Counted from the first letter of the stretch, positions 22,253-34,900 are shown. The stretch: DNA of 64,000 bases from Festucalex cinctus (GCF_051991245.1 NC_135431.1:1-64000); one strand, 5' to 3'. Notes: generated by a model from the sequence alone, not told the origin. Made by a program: numbers and translations.

Positions 22253-25200
22253 CGGAACGTTGCGATCGGGCCCCATCTCAATAAAGCGCTCTGGGGTGGT
22301 AATTAATTTAGAATAACAAAAAGGTGAAACACATATACACAAAAGCTCAAATAAGAGAGAAAGGAAGGCTAAGTAAAGCAGACAGAAAAGGCTAAGTTGA
22401 GTAGAAAGAAGCTCATGCAAGAGAAACAACTTAAATTAAAGACAGAAGAAAGACCAAATTGGGAGGAATGTTTGTGGCACTGAGGAAGGGTTGGAGTGTA
22501 AGTGCAGGACCGTGCACTTTCTCCCTTATTGGGAGTTTCCTTTCTCTTACCTAACCCTAATGCCGCAACTGCACCTTTTGGAATCGCACCAACTTGGAAA
22601 AGACACCTATCCCACCTAATTAGACCACGCTGAACACAACGGTCTTGGTCCCATCTCTCTACGACCTATCGTTCTCAAGTTATTTGAGGATGGCCCCGGG
22701 GCCATCATGGTAAAACCCCTCAACTTGAACAAAACTATGGCTGGTGGGTGGACTGAGGGCCGCTACGGAAAGAAATGGCGACACCAATCCACACGCCAAG
22801 AGAGGTATGGAAATGACGGAGAGTACCGTAGGGGGAAGGACCGTGCAATTCCCTTTCTGTCCAGTAGGAGGGATCAATCCTCTTATCCGAGGAGGGGGAG
22901 GAATTTCTCCTTCTTTCCTAACCCCCTCGCCATAAGGCCCCTAACCCAAAACGAGAAAAGAAAGTGCAGACAAAATATAGACGACAGCCATGCAGAGCAG
23001 AAGTGAAACTCAGATCAGAGAAGAAGCCACAGGAAGTGGAAAGCAAGCAAGCAAAGTAACAGCACATGCAAAGCTCAAAAGAGAGAAGAAACAAACCCTT
23101 CTTGTGTTTTGCCCGCGCTCAGGATGAGTGAACAGAACAACCTGTTCCGCACAAGACGGCCACGTTCCGCAGCTAATCGCCTTGCTTGATGCCCGCGACC
23201 GCTTTTGGCCTTCAAGGCACAACGGAAGGTCAAAGGTCGCCATGACGCATCGATTCGTGACTCGTCGCAAAAAAACGCAACGTGGCAAACACGGCAAAAG
23301 TGTGTCCAAGTAGCGCCGCCACCAATTTTTTGAGGGTCCTCATTGATTGCCAAAATCACACATGCAACATATCAATGTCACAGAGCAAGAGTTAAAAATA
23401 AATAAATCAATCAAATAAAAAATAAAAATGAAATGAGGTACTTGGGATGTGATTTGCCGCTTTGCATTAACTGGAGCGGAAGGCAAACATTCATCATAAG
23501 CAATATTTTTCCACTTCAAAAGGAGCTTGAGGGCCACACTGAAGGCAAAAAGAAAAATAAACATGCTATTAAAGTCATCATCGTTTTGCAAGAGAAAAAT
23601 GATGACGGTCCGATTGTGGAAAATGTTTGTCACTCGTTTGAGTCTTTCGTGGTGGGCGAGCTGACTCGCAAGATTGGAACAAACAAAAAGACTAACAAAA
23701 AAAGGAAAAACCAAAAACAATAAATCAAGAGAAAAAAAAAAAAATGATTTTTTTTTAAAAGGAAAAACAGAAAGAAAACCAAAAAGCCGCTTTCTAGATA
23801 GCTTGTGTACGTGGGCCCAGTATGGAGCCTTGTGGAACACCGTTTGCATCCCAGCAGGAAGGCAAGCTGATCATCCAACCGCCATTGACGACGACGGATG
23901 GCACGTACGCGTCGTCAGTGAGTTTGCATTCACGTCAAAATCCAAAAATTTGGGGAGCGAGTAGCGAGCCTTGCGGAACGCCCGCCGCTCCTTTTTCCAC
24001 TCCAACTGCAATTTGGACTTTGCAAACCTTTCTTGAGGCAAGTCGCTTCCAATGTTTTCCATCCTGACAAGCTCACAGCACACCAAACAAAATGCACATT
24101 GATAAAGTCTACACACCCCTGTTGAAATGCCAGCAGACATATTCCAAACGTCTTCCTCTATGGATGTGACCTCTAACCTCGGAAAGGAGTGAAATAATGT
24201 GGTTGCAGAAGTCTGCACACCCTCTTACAGACGCGGATGTGACTGTTCAGAATGGACGCCTGCCACCGGTTTCAAGTGACCGTTTCAGATGTTCTAGTAG
24301 GCTTTTGATTTGGCGTCTTGTCACAAGACTGATGAAACTTTTGCACTCACGCTTCCTTTCATGTCCTCAGAAATCTCCACTTTGCAGAAGGCTCCTCCAG
24401 GTTCGAGGAGGAGGAGCAAGACGAAGGTCCATTCTCCAAAGGGGGCGGGACATCACCTTCAGCGTCACGTGGGCCGGCCGCTCCTTTTAGTCAACAACGC
24501 TAACAATTGACACTTTTTTTTTGTTTTTTTTCCACGCCACAATTTTGTTGTCGTTACATTGCCACAAACAAAAAGAATTTTGTGATGGTTTTTTTTTGCT
24601 GGTAACTGAGCAATTACAGTCAGTCTGATAAAGTCTGTGAAATTTTGCCTCTTTTCTTTTCACATTTTTCTTTCATAAGCTGGTTTCCCCCAAACATGAC
24701 GTCATTTTTCACTCTGGCAACATTGCTCGTTTTTCTCACGTTGCTTTTTTTTTTTTATTTTTTTTTTATTTGTCTTCCTCTATCAGGCAATGACATCTTT
24801 CGGTTTTGCTGTTTTTGGGTCACATTTTTTCAGCAACATGACACCCTTTTGCTCAGAATAATGAAAATGTACCTTTCAAAAAACTTTCAACTTTATTGTG
24901 CAATACAAAACTTATGACTTCTATTTTGTTGCAATATTCAAAATTGTTCTTGCCCCCCCAATTTGTTGTTAAAAGGCATTTATTTTTGTAACTAAGTTTG
25001 ACTTGGTAACATTTTCTAAAATGATGCACTTGTTTTGTGTAACATGACAATATTTGGTGAACGTGCCAGTTTGATATGAGCATTTTTATTTTCCAAATGT
25101 GACTCCTCCCCCTCCCCCGTTTCCAGTTGAATTCTCCAAACACAATCTTCCCATTGAAGATGTTGGAACACGAGATTTGTTTTGTGTGTTGGGGAAAATC

Positions 25201-25380
25201 CCGGCAAGATGCTGCAGGTCAAATGTCAGGCTGGCATCAGCACGCACACGCATTCCAAAAAGGTGGGCCGATATGCGCACGCGCGCACGCAAAGCGAGCA
25301 AATGCTTCGGTCGCCTGCCCACGCCGAGTGCGAGATCCTCGCCTGGCGTCCATCGCACAGCCGGAGGCCTTCGCGCGCGC
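22253..25380. other. Intergenic sequence without a recognisable gene
   Basis: About 3.1 kb between the satellite and the POMC promoter. I see low-complexity poly-A/T runs, a short pair of related segments around 22500 and 22840 (AGGACCGTGCA), and a perfect 18-bp palindrome GATGGCCCCGGGGCCATC at 22689-22706. The reading frames have no splice support and no family resemblance. Confidence 0.55.
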
Positions 25381-25390
25381 GCGCGTGCGC

Positions 25391-25397
25391 TATAAAA
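25391..25397 (+). promoter_or_regulatory. POMC-family core promoter TATA box
   Basis: GCGCTATAAAAAGAGC precedes a candidate first exon whose donor is at 25573. A CpG-rich, purine/pyrimidine-alternating stretch (GCGCGCGCGCGTGCGC) lies immediately upstream. Confidence 0.65.
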
Positions 25398-25419
25398 AGA
25401 GCTGCGAGTGAGCGAGTGA

Positions 25420-25572
25420 GCAGAACGCGGCAGAACGCAACAGAACGCGGCAGAACGGAGCACCCGCAAGTCAGCTGACAGCAGCTGAGAGCAACAGGAG
25501 AACAGGGGGGCAAAAAAAAAAAGAAAAGAAAGACTGAAAAAAACAAAGAGGACAAGCTTCACACCAGACAAG
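25420..25572 (+). other. Candidate non-coding exon 1 of the POMC-family gene
   Basis: Begins ~25-30 bp after the TATA box and ends at ACAAG followed by GTAAGA (25573). It contains four tandem decamers CAGAACGCGG/CAGAACGCAA/CAGAACGCGG/CAGAACGGAG at 25421-25460. No ATG-initiated frame of note. Vertebrate POMC genes have a non-coding first exon and a long first intron, which fits (intron 25573-28287). The exon's membership in this transcript is inferred, not shown. Confidence 0.6.
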
Positions 25573-27289
25573 GTAAGAACTTTTTTTTTTTTTTTTTTTT
25601 AAAGTTAGCAAGGATGGGACAGAAATGAAATGAAATGAGATGAGATGAGATGGTTGCATTGTTGTACACGATTTCCTGCTTTTAATGTTGGACGCCAACA
25701 AGAAGAATGTGAGCGCAGAGCAAATTTGTGAGTCATGGTGCAGAAACGAAAGCATTATCTGCAGATGTGGGGAAAAAAACAAGAAAAAAAAACAAGAAAA
25801 AAGGGCAGAAATGGTTGCATAAGCCGTCTGCAATCTTCCAGCGAGGAACGAAGACGGCCACTCGCCAACGTTGGACGGCTGCATTGCAACATTTCAACAG
25901 CAAAACAAACACGCGACCAATCGATTCATCGGAAATTCGACTCGTCACTTGAAATGTCCAGAGATCAATCTGGCTTGTTGCTCTTTTCTTTCTTCAAAAA
26001 GTCAACAATTTTGCTTTTGGAGCAAAACACAACATTTGCTAAATTGACTTTCTTTGAAGATAAACGTTGTCCAAAGCTTACTAAATGATTGGACATTGGA
26101 TTTAACTAAAAATCTAAACATTTTAAAATAAGTTTGTGAAAATGACTGCATAAAAAGAAAGAGAGGGAATAATAGAGACGGCAAGGTGGGTGGGGCTTTT
26201 CTGCTCATAAACGTTTTGGACTTCAAATCAACTTGATGTCGTGCAGACACTTTTGACACAAGACGTTCATCAAGCTGTGCTACAGACAAAAATACAACGT
26301 AAAGACAAGAAAAAGTGTCGACATTTTGCCCAGTGACATCTTGAAGCGAGCAAGACAAAGGCAACATTCCGCTGCTCACATCAGCTCACATCTGCGCACA
26401 TCTGCGCCTCCGTCCCCCGACTCAAACTCCAGCGAAAACATTCTCAAATGGCCTCGTTGGAAAACGTACAAATTGTCAGATGACTCGACACGAACGACAG
26501 CCAATTTTGATGTGTTTTTTTTCTTTCTATCAAATGCTGCTCATTTGATTTCATTTGGCCAATTAGTTTTCATCAATAGTTGTTACTTTGTATATTGTTT
26601 TTTGGATGTTTTGATTCTGTCATCTGTGTGAGGACGACGGATGGAAACGAGTCGATATCGTCGCGTGCCGCTCACAATGTCACATTCATGAACAAAATCA
26701 AATTGGAAGAAAAAAAACTCAACTAATTGTCATTTTGGATGACAACGACTGAGAAATCAATGCACAATTCAGCAAGCTTATTTCAGTTCAACAAAAAAAA
26801 AACTAAAATTCCAAAAACGATTTCATGAACAAAAGAAAAAGCCTTTAAAAACAAAAGCGACTAACGTTGCGACTAACCTTGGCTCGTGTCGTCGTGGGCG
26901 GAGGCGGGAGATGTTTTTGACCCGCTCGACTTATCCAATAATTGGCCACAAAAAATAGCTTCAATGATTGAAAGCAAAACAAAAGGGAGCAGGAATTCTG
27001 CTGCTCACTCCACAAGTGAAATTCTCTCCTGAATTAAAGTCAATGTCGGAATGCGCGTTTGCGAGTGGTGAAAAGCACGTGACCTTCCACTCCCAATCAC
27101 CCAATCACCTAATCACCTAATCACCCACACCTGTGCTCCAACACAATCCGGAGGAAGGCTGGAAAGGTTCCGGTCGTGCCGACACTGCCACCTGTGGTCA
27201 TCTACTGCAAAAATAACATGCGGCCAGTCCGACACGACATTCGATGGTCACAAAAGTAACTCAAACTAGAATTAGAGCAAAACGTTGCT

Positions 27290-27470
27290 CCTTTTCATCT
27301 TTGCTAATTCATTTGTGATTTGATTTCGATTCATTTTGATATCAAGCAGAATCAGGACGTTTGAAAGTGGGTCACCAAAAAGTGACGTCATCGAGCAGCA
27401 GCCAATAGAAAAGCACCAAAAGATGATGCTGTTTATGAAATATTGCACACAAGTCATACACATGAAAAAA
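27290..27470 (+). repeat. Dispersed repeat family with CAGCAGCAGCCAAT core, copy in POMC intron 1
   Basis: TATCAAGCAGAATCAGGACG, GTGACGTCATCGAGCAGCAG and CAAAAGATGATG align with the 36300-36600 copy; only short substitutions separate them. Confidence 0.7.
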
Positions 27471-28308
27471 AAATAAACAAAGTAAAACTCATACTGAAAC
27501 TAACGAAAAGCAAGCGTCATTAAATAAATAAAACAAATGAAAACGAACAAAACCACCGTCAAACCCAATTAAAACAAACTCCAATTTAAAACTCAAAAGT
27601 AAGTCAAATGAGAAATTCCCAAAGTCGACTAATAAGCCCGCAAAGCAGACGTTGAAGTCCTCCAAATTGTCCAAAAGTCCAATTGAGACGCTCGCTTGGC
27701 CACAATTGGCTCTCGTGAACAGGCGCACGTATCATGTGACACGTCGCAGGCTTCCGATTGGTTGCAGCTTTTCGCACCACATTTGATTGACATATCAAAA
27801 GGTTGCCGTAACGTTTGTGCCCGACCACTGAAATGGACAAGAAGATCGCACAAGTGTGCCCTTTGCCAAAAATAAATAAAACAAATAAAAAAATTGGGAT
27901 AGCGCAAAGAGCAAAAATATGCAAAGAATTGATGGCACATTTCTTTTACGAAGCTGCCAAAAGTGTTACATAAGCGAAGATATGACGCAAATGAGCTTTG
28001 TGCACAAAAAACAGGGTCAAAACATTTCTGACAAATGATATTGAACAGAAAGCCACAAATGAGGTGAAGCCAAATTTGAGATGCAAATGCACTTCTCAGC
28101 ATCACTGCTAGATGGCGCCAACAAGCATTCTATTCATCAATTCAAATGGATGTCGATCACCAATGCAAATCATGTTGTGTCGTGCTCATGTTCATTCCAC
28201 CAAAAAACGTCACTTGTGTCCAGCAAACCATTTTTGGGGGCGTGCTGTCACAACCTTTTTTTCCGCTTTCTTCTCTTTCATCGGCAGCTGTCGGCGCACC
28301 TCGCAGGC

Positions 28309-30054
28309 ATGGCGCGCCCACCTTGGTTGTCGCTGGCGCTGCTGACGTTGGCGTCCGTGCCGGCGTTGGCCTCCGACTGCGCCGCGTGCAACAAGATCAA
28401 CAAGCAGCGGCCGCCGGTGAGGCGCATACGCAACATTTCTCGCAAATTGGCGTTTTGAAAAACACCACACAAGCGTGTCCAAACGCTCAGCATCCAAATT
28501 GAAAGCGGTTGATTTGCTCTCAAAAACGTAGAAACACGTTCTGTTCTAAATGTTTGAAGTGTCCCAAAGACGTATTCACACGTTTTTTTTTTTTTATGCT
28601 AGCGCATGCAGAAGGCTTAAATGCAGCCTCTCAACTGCAGAAAATGGGTGAAGCAATGTTAGTAGTTACAAAAACGGCCAACTAGTGGCAACAGAGTATA
28701 AGAGATCAAGCAGGGCCATGTTGAAAACAGGCCGTTTCCCAACAATTTGAAGCAGATTTGTAAATAATGATCAGACTTTGCTATATTCTCATGCTATTTG
28801 CTGCAAAACGGAAACAAATCAAAATAGACTTTTTTTTTTTTTTTTTTTTTTTAAAGAGACTTTAGTCTTTCTTTTGGTAGCTTCCATGTTTTGATATCAA
28901 TATTCTGTTGGCCTTGCAAAAAGAGTCCAAATCCAGTAAAAGAGCTTCACTCAAAATGGCTGCCAGTCAATCAGTTCAAAACGTTGATATTCATTTCTTA
29001 GCTAAGCTTAGAAATGACTTACCTGTATGTGATGAATTTGTGGAGCGCAGGTGAGGTGACGATAGAAGCTCAGAAATCTTTTTTTTTTGTGTGTGTTTAT
29101 TGCAAAAGTCTCGTTGTGCTCGCCTCCACCTCTGACGTCATCGGTTGCCAAATGTGCTTCTTTGATTTTTTGGGGCCACTTTCAACCTGCTGGCCCATCT
29201 TGTTTCCGGGCCCAGTCGATCCTTTTTTGGTGGGAGCAAAAAGAGGCAGCAAGAAAATCAAGCAAGAGAATTAGCGAGGAGAAAAACAACAAACAAACAA
29301 ACCAAAAGTTTGGCAGGTTGCTCACTTTATTCTCACGTTAGTCACAATTCCGACTTGACTTCTTCTACTATTATTGTGACTTTAAAGTGAGAATCCAGCC
29401 AAACTTTTTTTCTTTTTTTTCTCCCCCCCCCCTCTGTCTTCACTGGCCCAAATCTTCTTGCGCGTGTTGTCGATTTGGATGCGATTGCAAAATTGCCTAA
29501 CCTGAAGACGTTGTGGCGTTCCGGCTTCCACGCAGGCCTGCCTGGACGTCTGCGGGGCGGCCAGTCGGACGGCGCGTCCGCACGTCGACGCGAGTCAGGA
29601 CAAGCGAGCGTCGGCCGACCTCCCCCAAGGAAAGGCGTCGGCGGCCAGAGGCGGCGAGCGGCGGCGCTCTTACCCGATGGAGCATTTCCGCTGGAGTCGA
29701 CCGTACAGGAACAAGAGCCGGGAAGCCAAGAGGGGCTACGCCATGGAGCACTTCCGCTGGGGGAAAGCCGGCGGCGGCGGCGGCAACGCCACCCCCGGGA
29801 GCAAGCCGCCGGCTCGCAACGGCGCCAAGAGGAGCGCCTACGCCGTGCAGCATTTCCGCTGGGGGAAACCCGCCGGACGCAAACACCAAGCCGGCAAGAC
29901 GCTCGCCTTGCCGCCGGACGCCGCCGACCGGATGCCGCAGGGGAGGAGGAGCCGCCCGCAAAGAGGGAGCGACGTGGGCGAGAATCCTCCGGGACTGCTG
30001 GCCGACATCTTCAGGGACATTCTTCTCAATGACGTGCAAAGGATTGTGGGATGA
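28309..30054 (+). CDS. pomc: Pro-opiomelanocortin-family precursor with three HFRW cores and no opioid core
   Basis: Encodes a secreted prohormone of 208 residues. Coding exons are 28309-28416 (36 codons; acceptor TCGGCAG ends at 28287) and 29536-30054. The signal peptide is residues 1-21 (MARPPW...VPALA), followed by a four-cysteine N-POC domain (C24, C27, C38, C42). The intron falls just before the ACLDVC segment, the same place as before ECIRAC/ECIQLC in known POMC genes, so homology is firm. Three melanocortin cores: residues 81-89 SYPMEHFRW (followed by SRPY, no GK), 103-113 GYAMEHFRWGK, and 136-147 SAYAVQHFRWGK continuing PAGRK. Dibasic KR sites are at 59-60, 101-102 and 134-135. The third core keeps the alpha-MSH layout (GKPA then G-R-K, allowing amidation). 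An N-glycosylation site, NAT, is at 120. No YGGF exists. The C-terminus (GLLADIFRDILLNDVQ) weakly resembles the end of beta-endorphin. CLIP is not recognisable. Probably a diverged teleost pomcb-type paralogue. Confidence 0.93.
28540..28985 (+). repeat. Dispersed ~450-bp repeat family (GTCCCAAAGACGTATT), copy 1
   Basis: Begins near TTCTGTTCTAAATGTTTGAA, continues GTGTCCCAAAGACGTATT, GATCAAGCAGGGCCATGTTG, a poly-T tract, GGTAGCTTCCATGTTTTGAT, and ends AAATGGCTGCCAGTCAATCA. Located in the POMC intron between the two coding exons. Confidence 0.8.
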
Positions 30055-30267
30055 GGGGGGTGCGCACTTTTGCATGTCGCCATCCCCCGTTTTGCATGTT
30101 TCGCAACACTGAAGAGGAAGGGCTTTTATTATTATTATTATTATTGTTAAATGTAAATGTGGTTGGCGTTGTGTGAAAGTTTGCACAACATCTGACCACC
30201 GTCAATTCATGCAGAACGATGTCAGTCGCTGGTGCGAATGCAACATGCCGCTGCTTTGCCAAACGCC

Positions 30268-30273
30268 AATAAA
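30268..30273 (+). terminator. POMC-family poly(A) signal
   Basis: AATAAA 214 bp after the stop codon. Further AATAAA hexamers on + lie near 30461 and 30631 and could be alternatives. Confidence 0.65.
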
Positions 30274-30507
30274 GGTAGAACAACACATTCGGCACAGCCC
30301 TCTTTTGTTTTCTTCCGCCATTTTTTTTGCTCCTGAAATGGGAGGAACGGTGGCGCCTGGCGGGAAACTGATACTGGCGGTAAAATATCCTCGTCCTTTT
30401 GTCAATCGAACGCCGCGCCTAAAATTCCTTTTGGCACGGTGCCGCCGAGTCTGCCGGCAATAAAGAATCAAGGAAGGCCACCAGGTGATTGTGGTCGACT
30501 GGCAACT

Positions 30508-30513
30508 TTTATT
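30508..30513 (-). terminator. Candidate efr3b poly(A) signal
   Basis: On the minus strand this reads GTCCAATAAAAGTTGCC, the first canonical AATAAA I find downstream of the efr3b stop. It implies a ~1.5-kb 3' UTR and leaves only ~200 bp between the 3' ends of the two convergent genes. Confidence 0.5.
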
Positions 30514-30782
30514 GGACAACTAAACGCACGACAGGAAGCGCATGCAAGCGACGTCAGGTCAGGGAGGACACACGAGCCAGCCAGCGAGCGCTCAGGCGTC
30601 TTTCCATTCACGTTCCGCAAAACAAAAGTCAATAAAGCTGCCGCGCTTTCCAAAGTGCAAAGTTGACCTTTGCAAACCGACATATTCATAACTCGACGGC
30701 CATGACAAGGGGGGTGACTGACGCAACTTTTCACATGACAAAAGAGTCACATGACAGTTGGACAAGAGAGATGAGGAAATGA

Positions 30783-30919
30783 CGAGACGTGACGCGACGC
30801 GACGAGACGCGACGAGACGAGACGGGACGGGACGGGACGGGACGGGACGAGACGAGACGAGACGAGACGTGACGAGACGTCACGTCACGTCACGTCACGT
30901 CACGTCACGTCACGTCACG
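30783..30919. repeat. Pentanucleotide arrays (GACGA/GACGG)n and (CACGT)n
   Basis: Purine-rich GACGN pentamers change into a run of CACGT pentamers (about 30880-30919) that ends in CACGTGACG. Lies within the presumed efr3b 3' UTR. Confidence 0.9.
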
Positions 30920-31370
30920 TGACGGCTTTCCACGGCCGAGCGGACACGCGACAAGCGAGCAGGAGAGCAAACGCATCGCAACAAGCCAACTGGCGCAAGA
31001 TTCATGGATGGACGTCATGGACAGCAACGCAACAATCGCGATTGCTGTCCACAGAGAGACGGTTTGGTTTTGCGTCCAACTTTTGTGATGATTTGTCACA
31101 TTTCAGTTGGTTGCTTTCCGCGTCAGTCTCCCAAATGGATCCCGGTTGGCGTCGGACGGCCTCTTGAAAGCCAAAATTCAAACGCACACAAGAAGGTGCT
31201 GCTTGATTTAGGGCCAACTCGTTTGATTTTCGTGCAGCGACTGGCGATGGATGCCAGTTGGTCGGATGCCAGCCAGCGCTCGGAGGCGTCGACCCACGTG
31301 CACACGCACCAACCGACGCTGACTGAGTCACTGTGGCAAAAAAGACAAGCGCAAACCTCCCTGCCCATCA

Positions 31371-31473
31371 TCATCATCATCATCATCATCCTCATCATCA
31401 TCCTCATCATCAGCAGCACATTTACTATTTTCACATCGATCACACATTTTAAGCAGCATATAGCACACATTCG

Positions 31474-31567
<94 letters not shown>
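31371..31567. repeat. Microsatellites (CAT)n, (CT)n and (TA)n
   Basis: CATCATCATC at 31371-31413, then CT repeats from 31473 passing into about 37 TA dinucleotides to 31567. Located in the presumed efr3b 3' UTR; would fold into a long AU duplex if transcribed. Confidence 0.95.
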
Positions 31568-31572
<5 letters not shown>

Positions 31573-31993
31573 CACACACCCCCACATACCTGCTGACTGT
31601 ACATGATGAGCTTCAAGATTGAATATGTTTTGAATATATGTACACATTTCTACTTTCCTCGTGACGAGCTGTTGAAGGTCCTTATTATCCGAGTGTTAAA
31701 AAGGAATGTTTGAATAATAAATAAGGGTAAAAGCGCGGCCGCATGGATGATGGAAATCACGATTGGCTAGCGCTATAAAAACAAAAAAAACAAAATCAGT
31801 GCAGAGGATGTACAAGATTGTCCAAAAAATATTTTGTACATGGCGAGCGAGAGGAAAAAGTGGCTTGTTATCGTCGTTTGGAGCTTGCAGCAGCTGCATG
31901 GTTGTTTTTCTTGTTTTGTTTTGTTTTTCCCGTCGCTCCCCCCTCAGCAAAAAGCTGCGTGCGCTTTTGCCCTCAAGGGGAGGATGAAAAGTG

Positions 31994-34900
31994 TCAATAC
32001 ACGCAAAGGTCGGGAAACTTCATCTCGTAGATGGGCACCGAGCGAGCCTGGCTGGCGCCGTACCCGGCCGAGATGGTCCCGGACGGGCTGGGCGGGGGCC
32101 TGCCGGCAAAACGGGCCCGGCGTCATCATCATCATCGTCATCATCATCATCATCGTCATCATCACGTGGAAAAGGCGTGCAAATGAAACAACGCTGCGGC
32201 TCACCTGATGGTGATCTCAAAGATCTGGTTGAGTTTGCTCTGCAGCAGCGTTGCCTGAGCAAAAGACAACAAAAAAGCAAAGGTGAGAGAGGAAAAAGCC
32301 CAAAAACAGGTCCAACAATGGCGCGCTGCGGTACCCGAGCGCCGCAGTGGGCGGCGATCTCCTCAAAGGGAGCTTGGCGGAACTTTTCCACCACTTGCCT
32401 CCTCCGCTCCCTCTCCTGCTCCTCCATGCCCACGCTGTCCACTAGGGGGAGACACAAACAACACAACTTGCAACCAGAAAAAAGCCGGCAGAAAAATGTC
32501 CACAGCGTTCCAAACAAACATTTCAGAATTGACGGGCCGTCGGTTGACTCGCAAGATTGTTTGCATGCGCCAGCCGCTCGCCAAGCCAACATTTCCAACA
32601 TTTCCAACATTTCCAACATTTCCAACATTTCCAACATTTCCAACATTTCCAACATTTCCTGCGGTCGGTCGGATGGCTCAAAGGCTTCGATTGAGGCTTT
32701 TAGCCATGACCGGCTCATTTTCTTTTTTGCTGTCGATCGAAAACATTTGGCGTGGACTCCACTGGAGACTTTTCTTTGCCGGCCTCGAAAGTATTTGGAG
32801 GCGAGCCACTCGAATGGATTTGAGTGCCGTCGCTTCCGGACTCCAATGCGCGACTTTTTGCACTTGCGTTTGACCCTGTCGCTCATGCAAGCGTGTGGCT
32901 TATCCACCGACGTACTTTCGAGGACGTGCAACAGCGCCAGGCAGAGCGACAGTGTCCACGTGTTCATAAACAGGCAGCTTTGTGTTCCCAAAAGCTCATC
33001 TGTGTCCTGGCAGAGGCTTTTAACATTCAAGCATTGAAGGACATTGAAGCCTTCCCAAATTGCCATCATCATCATCATCAACACGTTTCTTTTCCTGCAA
33101 GAATAAACGTGTCAAATGGAGAATTGCAAAATGTGAGGTCCGCACATTCATTCTTTTTGTCTGTGGAGCGAGCGAGGGGACCTACCGATGGCGTTTTTCA
33201 GCGTTTCAAAGGTGATCTCTTCAGCGGGAGTTCGCTAAACAAAGCAAACCAAAAAACAAACCGAGTCAATTGCGCCCTTTTGCAAAGTCATCCATGTTGC
33301 AATGCGAGAAAAGGACGTTTGGCGGGCACCTCCTCTTTCTCGGGGCTGTTGCGAGATTCCACTTCCGCTTGAAGCGAGATGGTCTCGCCGATGCTCTTCC
33401 TCTTGGACAGCCGCTCCTCGTCTGAACAAAACACGGCAACGCCACATTTGACAGGATGCAAGGGTGGCTCATTTGGGAAAAACATTTGAAACAAATGTTT
33501 TGCTTTCTGCTGTGAATATGAAAGCAAGCACGTGAGTCAATCTTTGTCCAAATTAGGAGTGCGATAAATCCTGTTACTTTGTCTCCCAATAGATTATTGA
33601 TAAGTATCACGATGTTCATGACTTAATGAGCAATGACTTGGCGGGCCACTAGGGGCAGCGCCTCATAAGAGTGGCGGGGAAATTTTTCGGCGAACAAGAC
33701 TCATCGGTGCACTTTGACTTGTGTTTAACTGTCCAGCAACTGACTCACTTTTGCATACGTTTCCATGAAAAATGTGGATTACGTCTTCAATTTGAACATT
33801 TGAAAAACTACTTGATATGAGGAATATTAATATTGATTTCATTGGGTTGAATATTGAAGTCATTTTATTGATCGACTTTTGCAATGTTACACAAAAAAAA
33901 TGGTGTCACCCACCGTTTGATGCACTGAAACAATTGATGATGTAACCGACTGACATGTTGCATGACAATAGTGTTGAAGAAAGACACCAATCGAAATGAA
34001 TTCATATTTGCTTCAAAAAACTAATACACTAGTCAGGGTGAAGAAGACACCAGTGTAAATATAGTGTTTCAGTGACGGTACAAAAAAACCACCAGCTTAC
34101 GTCTTGAGTGGTTTTATGGCAGATGATCGTGGATTGATGACCTGAGCAAGATATTGATCACGGTGGTACTGTCATACGGTGAGATGATTGTTCCGGTGAG
34201 CCTTGTGCGCCATATGGCGAGCTTCGCAGCCCTGGCGCAAAGGATGTGAAAATGGCGTAAGAGGAGGTCCTTACCGGCGTACTGCGGGACGTAGGGCGTG
34301 GCCAGCCGCTCGGTGTTGTAGCCGCTGCCGCCGAGGACTTCGGTGATCTTGGACTGCAGGAAGAGCTCGTCGCCTTCCGCCCTGTCCAGCGAGGAGGGCA
34401 GTCTAGGAAAAAGGCGAGGGGAGCCGTCACACGCAAGCGCGCAAACGTGCTACGGGACGGACGGACGGACGGACGGACCTGGGCGTGTCGATAAAGACAT
34501 CCTCGGGCAGCAGGTAAGGACTTTCTTTCTGTCTCACCTCGATCACCTGAGGAGGGGAGGAGAGCGTGCAACGAGGAACTTTGGGCTTTTTGGAATTGAT
34601 CTTTACGTCATAACAAATATAGACATTCCAGTTCAATATCACATCATCATAACTGGGGCTGAACGATGAATTGCAAAACGCGATGATGCAATAAGAATGA
34701 AAGAAATACATCAGAATTTGACTTTGCATTCTCTTTCGCATGTGTGCGTTTACTGACTGGAGATGGCTACCTTTGATTTCTTTGGAAATATGTATATTGA
34801 ATTTATTATTATTATTAATATAATTATATAATAATGTTGAATGTATTTATTGATAAATGCAGTGTTGAAAAAAATGGCAGCGTTTCCATGTCATGTTTCA

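Noticed and set aside
23010..23359. Overlapping minus-strand frames near 23.0-23.4 kb
   Set aside because: No splice sites in matching phase, no promoter and no family resemblance.
31991..33084. 348-residue plus and 354-residue minus frames across the efr3b 3' end
   Set aside because: They run through real efr3b exons and introns in the wrong frame or without splicing, and pass through CAT and AACATTTCC microsatellites.
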